Below, piece by piece: positions 35,087-44,959 of a DNA stretch of 44,959 nt. Position 1 is the first letter of the stretch, and every line of letters starts with the position of its first letter. Origin of the DNA: Nonomuraea cypriaca. GTDB lineage: Bacteria > Actinomycetota > Actinomycetes > Streptosporangiales > Streptosporangiaceae. Where the stretch lies: NCBI RefSeq assembly GCF_015645445.1, contig NZ_JADOGI010000070.1:1-44959 (forward strand). The letters are read 5' to 3'. A program made the position numbers and the translations under genes. A model generated the notes under the pieces. It was not told the origin of the DNA and searched no databases. It saw nothing but the letters and a program-made list of their open reading frames with translations.

Positions 35087-38000
35087 AGAAGGTCCAGGAC
35101 GTCTGGCCGCTCACGCCGCTCCAGGAGGGCCTGCTCTTCCACGCCCTCCACGGCGACGGCGACCCCTACACCGTCCACTCCACCCTTGACCTGCGCGGCC
35201 CGCTGGACTCCACGGAGCTGCGCGCCGCGGCGGAAACCCTGCTACGCCGCCACGACACCCTGCGCGCGGCCTTCCGCCGTCGCAGGAACGGTCAGCCGGT
35301 GCAGGTCATCGCCGGCCGCGCCCCCCTGAGCTGGCGTGAAGTCGACCTGACGGACGGGCCCGGCCACCGGGGCTCCGCCGCCGAGGTCATCGAGGAGGAC
35401 CGGCGGACACCCTTCGACCTGGCGGCACCCCCGCTGCTGCGCTTCACCCTGGTCCGGCTGGCTCAGGAACGGCACCTCCTGCTCGTTGCCAACCACCACC
35501 TGGTGCTGGACGGCTGGTCACTGCACCTGCTGCTGGAGGAGCTGTTCGCGCTGTACGACGGTGCGGCCCCGCCGCCCGCGCCGCCGTACAGGGACTACCT
35601 GACCTGGCTGGCCGCGCGCGACGAGGCCGGCGCGCGGGCCGCATGGCGCGAGTACCTGGACGGGTTCGACGAGCCCACGCCGCTGGCGGGAGAGGCCGCC
35701 GGCGCGGTGCGCGAGGTGGTGGCCGAACTGCCGGCCGAGCCGACCGCGCGGCTCGCCGCCCTGGCCCGAGCCTCCAGGGCCACCATGAGCATGGTCGTGC
35801 AGACGGCATGGGCGCTCGTGCTCAACCTGCTCACCGGACGGGACGACGTGGTCTTCGGTACCACCGTCTCCGGCCGGCCGCCCGAGGTGCCGGGGTCCGA
35901 GCGGATGATCGGCCTGTTCATCAACACCGTTCCCGTACGAGTACGGCTGCGCCCCGGCCTGCCGGTCACCGACCACCTCGACCGGCTCAGGAACGCGCAG
36001 GCCGGCGTCGCCGACCACCAGCACGTCGGACTGGCCGACATCCAGCGCCTGGCGGGGTGCGGCGAGCTGTTCGACACGTTGGTGCTGTTCGAGAACCATC
36101 CGACCGGCGTGTCGGGCGCCGGTGGGCTGAGGGTCGCGGGGGCCGAGGAGCGCGACGCCACGCACTACCCGCTCACCGTCTCAGCGCGGCCGGGAGAACG
36201 GCTGCGCCTTGAGCTCTCCTACCGGGAGGGATCGGTGACCGGCGCCAGGGCGGAGCGGATCGCCGGGTACCTGGTCAGGGCGCTGGAGCAGTTGGCGGCC
36301 GGTTTCGACCGCCCGGTCGGGCTGCTGGACCTGCTGGAGGAGGGCGAGCGCAGCCAGGTGCTCCAGGAGTGGGCGGGCCCGGCGCGGCCCGCGCCCGAGC
36401 GCACGTTGCCCGAGATCTTCCTGGAACGGTGCGCGGCCACGCCTGACGAGGTGGCGGTCGTGGACCCGCTCGGGAACACGCTCACCTACGCCGAGCTGGA
36501 TTCCAAGGCAGGCCGGCTGGCCAGGGCGCTCAGCGCGCGCGGCATCGGCCCGGAGGACGTGGTGGCGCTGGCCGTGCCGCGCGGCCTGGACACGGTCGTC
36601 GCCATCCTGGCGGTCTGGCAGGCCGGTGCCGCCTACCTGCCGATCGACCTGGGCTACCCGGCGGACAGGATCGCGCTCATGCTGGGCGACGCGCGGGCGG
36701 CCGCGGTGATCACGGACTCCGCGCACGCGCTTCCCCAGGAAGCCGGCGACCGGCTGCTCCTGCTGGACGACCCCGCGTCGTGGCCCGCCCCCGTCGGGAG
36801 GATCGGCGCGGGTGTGTCGCCGCCCGCCACCCGGGCCACTCTCCCGGGCGGCCGGCACGGGCCCGAAGCCGGGCACACGAATCGGCCGCTCCCCCGCCAC
36901 CCGGCGTACGTGATCTACACCTCCGGCTCGACCGGCAGGCCCAAGGGCGTGGTGGTGCCCCACGCGGCGGTGGCCAACCTGCTGGCCGCGCACGAGACGG
37001 ACGTGATCGCCGACGCCGTGGCGGCCGTGGGTGGGCGGCGGCTGCGGGTGGCGCACAGCGCCTCGTTCTCCTTCGACGCCTCCGTGGACCCGCTGCTGTG
37101 GATGCTCGCCGGTCACGAGCTCCACGTCCTCGACGACACCACCTACCAGGACCCCGAACTGCTCGCGGCGTACGTGGCCGGGCATCGGATCGACTACGTG
37201 GACGTGACGCCGTCGTACCTGGCCTCGCTGATCACCGCGCTGGAGGACGGCCCGCACCGTCCCGCGGTCGTCGCGGTCGGCGGAGAGGCGGTGCCGGGCC
37301 CGCTCTGGCGGCGACTGTGCACGATGGAGGGAATCGTCGCCCGCGACCTGTACGGCCCCACGGAGTGCACCGTGGACGCCTACCTACGCAGGCAGGACGG
37401 CAGCGCGGCCCCGGTGCCAGGCGTCCGGGTCCTCCTCCTTGACGGGAGGTTGCGCCCGGTGCCGCCCGGCGTCACGGGAGAGCTGTACCTCGCCGGCGCC
37501 GGGCTGGCCCGCGGCTACCTGAACCGTCCCGGCCTGACCGCGGAGCGGTTCGTGCCGTGCCCGTACGGACCCGCCGGTGCCCGCATGTACCGGACGGGAG
37601 ATCTGGCCCGCTGGCACGACGGCGTGCTGGTGTTCGGCGGCCGGGCCGACGACCAGGTGAAGATCCGCGGCTTCCGCGTCGAGCCCGGCGAGATCGAATC
37701 CGCGCTCACCGCCCACCCGCTGGTCGCCCAGGCCGTGGTGACCGTGCGCGAGTCCGGGAGCGAACCCGACGCCCTGCGAGCGGAGCGAGCAATCGGAAAG
37801 AGTGCGTCGCGAAGCGGAGTGGAGGCCCGACGGAGGAGGGGCTCCGCGGAGGGAGTGAGGAGCGGTGAGCGACCCATGGGCAGGACCGGGGGGCGGCAGT
37901 TGGTCGCCTACGTCCGCGGCCGGGTGAGCGAACGGGAGCTGCGCGACCACGCGCGGGAGTCGCTCCCGAAACACCTGCTCCCTTCGCTGTACGTCCTCCT

Positions 38001-41000
38001 CGACGAGCTGCCCGTGCTGCCCAACGGGAAGGTCGACCGCCGCGCGCTCCCCGCCCCGGAACACACGACGACCGGCCGGGACCCGCGCGACCCTCTGGAG
38101 GAGCGGCTGTGCGCGCTCTTCGCCGAGATCCTCGGTGCCGAGCACGTGGGGATCGACGACGACTTCTTCCAGCTGGGCGGCCACTCGCTGCTCGCCGCCC
38201 GGCTGGTGAGCAGGATCAGGTCGGAGCTCGGCGCGTCGGCGGACGTCCGTACGCTGTTCGACGCGCCCACCGTCGCCAGGCTGAGCGGCCGCCTCGGCGC
38301 CGCCGCCGACCGGCCTGCACTGGTCCCCAGGGATCGCCAGGAACGGTTGCCGCTCTCCTACGCCCAGCGCCGCCTGTGGTTCCAGCACCGGCTGGACGGC
38401 GGCTCCGTCACCTACAACATGCCCTTCGCCCTCCGGCTCGGCGAACACCTGGAAGCCGGCGCGCTCGAGCGGGCCCTGGGCGACGTGGTGGCCAGGCACG
38501 AGGTCCTGCGTACGGTGTTCGGCGAGGCGGACGGGGAGCCGTACCAGAGGATCCTCGATCAGGTGAGCCCGGTCGTCGAGGCGGGGCCGCCCGACCTCGC
38601 CCACGTCTTCGACCTGGCCGGTGAGCCTCCACTGCGCGCCTGGCTGTGGGAGGACCGGCTCACGCTGCTCCTCCACCACATCGCGGGGGACGAGTGGTCG
38701 ATGCGGCCGCTCGTGTCCGACCTGACAACCGCCTGTCGAGCACGCGCGTCGGGCGGCGCGCCGCAGTGGCCGCCGCTGCCCGTGCAGTACGCCGACTACA
38801 CGCTCTGGCAGCGCGACCTCCTGGGCGACCGCGACGACCCGGCGAGCCGGCTGTCCAGGGAGCTCGCCCACTGGCGCCAGACGCTCGACGCCCTCCCGCC
38901 GGAGCTTCCGCTGCCCGTGGACCGGCCCTTCCCCGACCAGGCCGGCCGGAGCGGCGCCACGATCGGCTTCGACCTGCCGGAGGCCGCGGTGGCGGCGCTG
39001 GCCCGCCGTGGCGGATGCACCTCGTTCATGGTGCTGCACGCGGCGGTCGCGGCGTTGCTGACCAGACTGGGCGCCGGCACCGACCTCCCCATCGGCACCC
39101 CCGTCGCGGGACGCTCCGACGAGGCGCTGACCGACCTGGTCGGCTTCTTCGTCAACACGGTCGTCCTGCGTACCGACACCGGCGGCGACCCCACCTTCAC
39201 CGAACTCCTCGACCGCGTCCGCCGGATCGACCTGACCGCCTTCGACCATGCCGAGCTCCCCTTCGACCTGCTGGTGGAGGAGCTACGCCCGGTTCGCGTG
39301 CCCGGCCGTCACCCGCTGTTCCAGGTGATGGTCGCCTACCAGCACGACTCCGGCCTGCCCGTCGAGGAGATCGAGCTGGCCGTGGCCAAGTTCGACCTGA
39401 CGTTCGCGTTCACCCCGGACGGCGGGCAGCTCGAGTTCCGCACCGACCTGTTCGACGCGGCCACCGCGGAAGGGCTCGCCGCCCGCCTGGTCCAGCTGAT
39501 CGAGCAGGCGGCCGCCCATCCCGACCGGCCCCTCACGGACCTCGTGGTCGCGCCGATGCGCGAGCCCGTCGTCCGCGGTGTTCCCGGCGCCGCACCGGCG
39601 GGCGCGGCGGGACCACGCACGGAGGCCGAGCGGATCCTGTGCCGCCTGTTCGCCGAGGTGCTCGGGCACGGCGAGGTGGGAGTCGACGACGACTTCTTCC
39701 TGCTGGGCGGGCACTCGCTGCTCGCCGTGCGGCTGGCCGCCAGGATCAGGTCGGACATGGACGCCGAGGCGTCACTCGGCGACATCTTCGCCGCGCCGAC
39801 CGTCGCCGGGCTCGCCGGGCGTCTCGGTACGAGGGACCGGCCCGCGCTGGTCACGATGCCGCGCCCCGCGCGCCCGCCGCTCTCCCACGCGCAGCGGCGG
39901 CTGTGGTTCCTGCACCGGCTCGACCGGTCCGCCGCCTACACCATGCCGTTGATCCTGCGCCTGCGGGAGCCACTCGACGCCGGGGCGCTGCGGCAGGCTC
40001 TCGGCGACGTGACGGCCAGGCACGAGGTGTTGCGGACGCTGTACGCCGAGGAGGACGGCGAGCCGTACCAGGTGATCCGCGACCGGGTGAGCCTGACCGT
40101 CGAGACAGGGCCGGCGGATCTCGGGCACGTCTTCGACCTGGCCGCCGAGCCGCCGCTGCGGGTGTGGCTGGAGGACGAGCGGCTCACGCTGGTCATGCAC
40201 CACATCGCCTGCGACGAATGGTCGCTGGAACCGCTCCTGGCCGACCTGGCCGTCGCCTACCGAGCGCGCGTGTCGGGCCGGGCGCCGGAGTGGGAGCCGC
40301 TGCCCGTGCAGTACGCCGACTACGCGCTCTGGCAGCACCAGGCCATGGGCGACCTCGTGGACCGGCAACTCGGCTACTGGACGGCCGCGCTCACCGAACT
40401 GCCCGAGCGGCTGGAGCTGCCCGCATGGACGGGGGACCGTGGCGCCGCCTCGGCCCGCCTCCCTTCGGAGACGCGTCAAGCACTGGCAGAGCTGGCCCTG
40501 CGCGGTGGCGCGACGATGTTCATGGTGGTGCACGCGGCGGTGGCGGCGTTGCTGACCAGGCTGGGCGCGGGCACCGACCTCCCCATCGGGACCCCGGTCG
40601 CCGGACGTCCCGACGCGGCGCTGACCGATCTGGTCGGCTTCTTCGTCAACACCGTCGTCCTGCGTACCGACACCGGCGGAGATCCCACGTTCACCGAACT
40701 CCTCGACCGCGTCCGCCAGGGCGACCTGGCCGCGTTCGACCACGCCGACGCGCCCTTCGACCAGGTGGTCGAGGCGGTCAACCCCGATCGCGGCAGCGGC
40801 GACAATCCGCTGTTCCAGGTGGCGGTCGCCTACCATCCGGCCACCAGGGCGATCTTCGACGCCACCGAGGAGCCCGCGCCGCCCGGCCCGGCCAAGTTCG
40901 ACCTCGCCGTCACCTTCACGGAACGCGGCGACACGCTGGAGCTCCTCGTCGAGCACCGGCACGGCGCGGCCGATCGGTTCGCCGACCGGCTGGTCCCGCT

Positions 41001-44000
41001 GCTGACCCAGCTGGCCGGCGACCCAGGCGGACGGCTGAGCGAGCACCCGATCCTCTCCCCGGACGAACGGCGCACCATCCTCACCACGTGGAACGACACC
41101 GGCGCCGCCGAGCCGTACCTGACGCTGCCGGAGCTGTTCGAGGCCCAGGTCAGAGCCACACCCGACGCGGTGGCGGCCGTGTGCGAGAACGACTCGCTCA
41201 CCTACGCGCAGCTGGACGCGCGGGCCGAGCGGCTGGCCGCGTCGCTCGCCGGGCACGGCGCGGGGCCCGAGCGAATCGTGGCGATCGCGTTGCCGCGCGA
41301 CCTGCGGATGGTGGTCGGCGTGCTGGCCGTGGCCAAGGCGGGCGCCGCCTACCTGCCGATCGACCCCGCCCACCCCGCCGACCGCATCGCGTCGACGCTC
41401 GAGGACGCGCGGCCCGCGCTGCTGCTGGCCACCAGGGAGACGGCGGGCCACGTGCCCATGACGCCACTGCTGCTGGACGACCTGCCAGAAGCCGGCACCG
41501 CGGTCCCCGTACGGCCGGGACCGCGCCACCCGGTGTACGTCATCTACACCTCGGGATCGACTGGCAGGCCCAAGGGCGTCGTCGTGGAGCACGCGGGTGT
41601 GCGCGCGCTCGTGGACACGGCCGCCCGGCGCTTCGGCGTCGGTCCAGGCAGCCGGGTTCTGCACTTCGCCTCGATCAGCTTCGACGTGGCGTTCTGGGAG
41701 CTGACCATGGCGCTGTGCACCGGTGCCACGCTCGTGGTCGTGCCCGCGGAGCGGCGCGTCGCGGGACCCGAGCTGACCGGCTACGCCACCGAACACGGCG
41801 TCACCCACCTGGCCCTGCCACCCGCGCTGCTGTCCGCGCTGCCGGAGGACTGCACCCTGCCGGAAGGCTCCACCCTGCTGGTGGGCACCGAGACGGTGAC
41901 TCCGGAACTGGTGAGACGCTGGGCCGCAAGACACCGGGTCTTCGACGCCTACGGGCCGACGGAGGCGATGGTGAACTCCACGCTGTGGGCGGCGGACGGC
42001 GACCTCGGCACCCTGGCCGGCGTGCCCATCGGTCACCCCGACGTGGGCAAGCGCGTCTACATCCTGGACCGCGCGCTGTGCCCGGTGCCGCCCGGCGTCG
42101 TCGGCGAGCTGTACGTGGCGGGCGCCGGGCTGGCCCGCGGCTACCTCGACCGGCCCGGCCTGACCAGCGAGCGTTTCGTGCCCGATCCCCACGGGCCGCC
42201 GGGCACCCGCATGTACCGCACCGGCGACCTGGCCAGATGGCGCGACGACGGCGCGGTGGAGTTCGCCGGCCGGGCGGACGGCCAGATCAAGATCCGCGGC
42301 TTCCGCATCGAGCCAGGCGAGATCGAGTCCGTGCTGGCGAGTTGCCCAGGCGTGCGCGAGGTCGCCGTGCTCGCGCGGGAGGACCGGCCGGGGGACCGGC
42401 GCCTCGTGGCCTACGTGGCGGGTGCGGAAACCGACCCGGCGACGCTGCGCGCCCACGCCGCGGCCAGACTGCCCGGCTACATGGTGCCCGCCGCGTTCGT
42501 CACGCTCTACACCATGCCGCTGATGATCAACGGCAAGGTGGACAGGAAGGCGCTGCCCGCGCCCGGCGGCCCGGCCGGCCGGTCGAGGGCTCCTCGCACG
42601 GCCACGGAGCGGACGCTGTGCCAGATCCTGGCCGAGGTGCTCGGCGCCGAGTCCGTCGGCATCGACGACAACTTCTTCCACCTGGGTGGTCACTCGCTGC
42701 TGGCGGTCAAGGTGATCGCTCGCGTACGGGCCAGGCTGGGCGCCGAGATGTCGTTGCGTGCCCTGTTCGACACGCCCACGGCCGCCGGCCTGGCCACCAC
42801 TCTCACGGCTTCCGCGGATGCTCCCGCCCTGGCGCCCGCGACGCGTCCTGCCCGGGTGCCGCTGTCCTCCGCCCAGCTCCGGTTGTGGTTCCTGCAGGCG
42901 CTCGAAGGGCCGTCGGCCACCTACAACGTGCCGCTGACCGTACGGTTGCCGGGCTCGCCCGGCCTCGCCGTGCTCGCGGCGGCGCTGGGAGACGTGGTCC
43001 AGCGGCACGAGGCGCTGCGCACGGTCTTCCACGAGGAGGGCGGCACTCCGTACCAGGTGGTTCTCGAGACGGCGGACCCGGTCGTCGAGATCGGGCCCGC
43101 GGACCTGGGTCACGCCTTCGATCTGGCCGCCGAGCCGCCGATTCGCGCCTGGCTGCACGAGGGGCGGTGCACGCTGCTCATGCATCACATCGCCTGCGAC
43201 GAGTGGTCGGCCGGGCCGCTGCTCGCCGACCTCTCGACCGCCGTGCGCGCGCGAGCGGCGGGGCGGGCGCCGGAGTTCGCGCCGCTGCCCGTGCAGGTCG
43301 CCGACCACGCCCTCTGGGAACGGGACCGGCTCGATGCCCTCCTGCCGGCGCAGCTTTCGTACTGGACGCGGGCTCTCGCCGGATCCCCCGAGCGAATCTC
43401 GCTGCCCCCGGCCGGGCGGGGAGGCGCGGTCGTCAGGCAGGTGCCCGTGCGGAGCGCGCTGGCGGCACTCGCCGTCCGCTCGGGCACGAGCATGTTCATG
43501 GTGCTGCACGCGGCGGTGGCGGCGTTGCTGACCAGGCTGGGCGCGGGCACCGATCTCCCCATCGGGACGCCGGTCGCGGGGCGTCCTGACGAGGCGCTGG
43601 CCGACGTGGTCGGCTTCTTCGTCAACACCGTGGTCCTGCGCGTGGACACCGGCGGCGATCCCGGGTTCGCCGAGTTGCTCGAACGGGTACGCGAAGCCGA
43701 CCTGGCCGCGTTCGAGCACGCCGACGCGCCCTTCGAACGGGTGGTGGAGGCACTCAACCCCGACCGCTCGACGGCCGGGAACCCGCTCTTCCAGGTCATG
43801 GTGGCCTACCAGCGGACCACGCCGGAGCCGCTGGAGGTCATGCCGGAGCCCGGCGCGCCGGCCCCGAAGTTCGACCTGGCCTTCGCCTTCACCGAGACAG
43901 GGAACGACCTGGAACTCGCGATCGAGCACCGTTTCGAGCAGGCCACGGCGGAGCGGATCGCCGACGGCCTGCTCCAGGTGCTTGAGCAGGTCGCGCAGGC

Positions 44001-44959
44001 ACCGGGACGGCCGATCGGCGAGCTGGACCTGCCCGCTCCCGGCGGCTTCGCCACACGCGGACCGGCCAGGCGCGTCACGTCCGAGCGCCGGGAGCCGGAC
44101 GGCCCGGTCGAGGAGCGGCTGCTGGCGATCTTCGAGGATGTCCTCGGGGTGAGCGGCATCGGCGTCGGCGACGAGTTCTTCCACCTCGGCGGGCACTCGC
44201 TGCTGGCCGTTCGCCTGATCAGCAGGATCAGGGCGGAACTCGGCGGGACGGTCACGATCAGGGACGTCTTCGACGCCCCCACCGTCGCGACGCTCGCCGG
44301 CCGGCTCGACCCCTCACCCGGGCGGGCCATGCCAGCGCTGATCCCCCAGCCACGTGGGCGGCGGATCCCGCTGTCCTCCGCTCAGCGGCGACTGTGGTTC
44401 CTGCACACCCTCGAAGGGCCCTCGGCCACCTACAACGTGCCACTGGCCGTACGGCTTCACGGCCCGCTCGTCCCGGACGCGCTCCGCGCGGCCCTGGCCG
44501 ACGTCGTGGCCAGGCACGAGGTGCTCAGAACGCTGATCGCCGAGGACGACTCCGGGCCGTACCAGCTCATCCTCGACCCGGCCGAGGCGGGTGCGCGGCT
44601 CGCGTTCGACCCTGGGCCCGGCCGTCCGGGCCACGTCTTCCACCTGGCCGGCGAGCTGCCGATACGGGCCTGGCTGCACGCCGAGCGGCCCGGGGAGCAC
44701 CGGCTGCTCCTCCTGCTCCACCACATCGCCGGCGACGAGTGGTCGGCCGGCCCGCTCTGGGCCGACCTGGCCGCCGCCTACCGGGCGCGCGTGGCGGGCC
44801 GCGCGCCGGAGTGGGAACCGCTGCCCGTGCAGTACGCCGACTACGCCATCTGGCAGCAGGAGAACCAGGAGCAGGACCAGATCACCTTCTGGCGGCGAAC
44901 CCTCGACGGACTCCCCGCGCACCCCCGGCTCCCGCACGACCTGCCCCGCCCACCCGTGA
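35083..44959 (+). CDS. Giant NRPS, C-A-T-C-T-C-A-T-C-T-C... (partial, runs off the window)
   Basis: One frame is open from TTG 35083 (GAGGAG at 35069-35074; TTGA overlap with the previous stop) to the window end: 3292 codons with no stop. Key sites: C1 HHLVLDGW residue 138; A1 YTSGSTGRPKG 612 and NGKVDRRAL 981; T1 LGGHS Ser 1035; C2 HHIAGDEW 1198; T2 Ser 1545; C3 HHIACDEW 1706; A2 YTSGSTGRPK 2155 and NGKVDRKAL 2483; T3 Ser 2538; C4 HHIACDEW 2701; T4 Ser 3039; C5 HHIAGDEW 3213. T2 and T4 follow their C domains directly, with no A domain. Pocket residues as I align them: A1 D-A-D-D-A-G-L-V-D-K (unassigned); A2 D-V-W-A-L-G-A-V-N-K, which recalls acyl-hydroxyornithine domains. C1 should accept D-Ser from the upstream epimerase. 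No MbtH, thioesterase or exporter is seen yet. Confidence 0.95.
37771..37876 (+). repeat. Purine-rich interspersed-type repeat inserted in frame in the first A domain
   Basis: About 105 bp with repeated GCGGAGCGAGC, GAAGCGGAGTGGAG and CGGAGGGAGTGAGGAGC motifs, unlike the surrounding C-rich coding DNA but like repeats seen between actinomycete genes. It adds about 35 Arg/Ser/Gly-rich residues (about 897-931) between TVRESGSEP and GGRQLVAYVRG. That is a surface loop of the C-terminal A subdomain, after core motif A8. Confidence 0.7.

Noticed and set aside
37771..37876. Frameshift or assembly error in the first A domain
   Set aside because: The frame is open and in register on both sides, and the extra residues sit in a loop; an in-frame repeat insertion explains it better.
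39560..39640. Hidden or degenerate adenylation domain between C2 and T2
   Set aside because: Only about 30 linker residues separate the end of the C domain from the carrier; no A core motif is present in any frame.
38646..43589. A 1647-codon plus-strand open frame in a different frame from the NRPS
   Set aside because: Its translation is Arg/Gly/Ala-rich with no domain; it is the out-of-frame reading of the C and A domains.
39772..44196. A 1474-codon open frame on the minus strand opposite the giant NRPS
   Set aside because: It is the antisense shadow of GC-rich NRPS coding DNA; the plus strand has uninterrupted, motif-perfect NRPS domains across the same bases.

Overview
This is a very GC-rich window from an actinomycete. 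GTG/TTG starts, 4-nt stop/start overlaps, leaderless-looking promoters, an MmyB-type regulator relic, LigD-type end-joining polymerase and a large non-ribosomal peptide synthetase (NRPS) all point to Actinobacteria. A Streptosporangiaceae/Nonomuraea-like host is my inference; nothing in the window fixes the genus.

Layout. (1) 1-6.8 kb holds housekeeping and stress genes: an MFS exporter, an aldo/keto reductase, PolX DNA polymerase (minus), a second aldo/keto reductase (minus) and a zinc alcohol dehydrogenase (minus). It ends at a scar where the 3' ends of an MmyB-type regulator and a short-chain dehydrogenase abut. (2) 6.8-13.1 kb, plus strand: a GCS2/YbdK-like ligase, an unknown beta-rich protein, an AidB-like acyl-CoA dehydrogenase with a crotonase, and a stand-alone LigD polymerase-domain protein. 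(3) 13.3-19.2 kb, minus strand: one tight operon of XRE-cupin regulator, polyamine-type ABC transporter (lipoprotein, two permeases, ATPase) and a PuuB-like FAD amine oxidase, which looks like polyamine uptake and oxidation. (4) 19.3-25.1 kb: an NmrA-like protein divergent from a thiamine-diphosphate pyruvate oxidase, PobA, a small DUF6401-like protein, a conserved-TM-helix channel-like protein and a VOC protein. (5) 25.1-29.9 kb: a four-carbon sugar-acid (threonate/erythronate) locus with an HpcH/HpaI aldolase facing a kinase-PdxA2-DeoR operon. It is interrupted by a broken sialidase end and a TnpB fragment. (6) 29.9 kb to the window end: an iron-regulated hydroxamate siderophore operon. A DtxR/IdeR-type iron box precedes four genes that each overlap the next by 4 nt: an N-acyltransferase, an ornithine N-monooxygenase, a three-domain NRPS (A-T-E, predicted D-Ser) and a giant NRPS starting at a TTG (35083) and still open at the window end.

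The most unusual items are as follows. The giant NRPS reads C-A-T-C-T-C-A-T-C-T-C..., so complete modules alternate with modules that have no adenylation domain. A purine-rich repeat is inserted in frame into its first A domain. At least seven genes carry short tandem duplications at or immediately after the stop codon, usually copying the stop itself, with a different unit sequence and length each time. I saw no tRNA, rRNA, CRISPR array, intact insertion sequence or replication origin.
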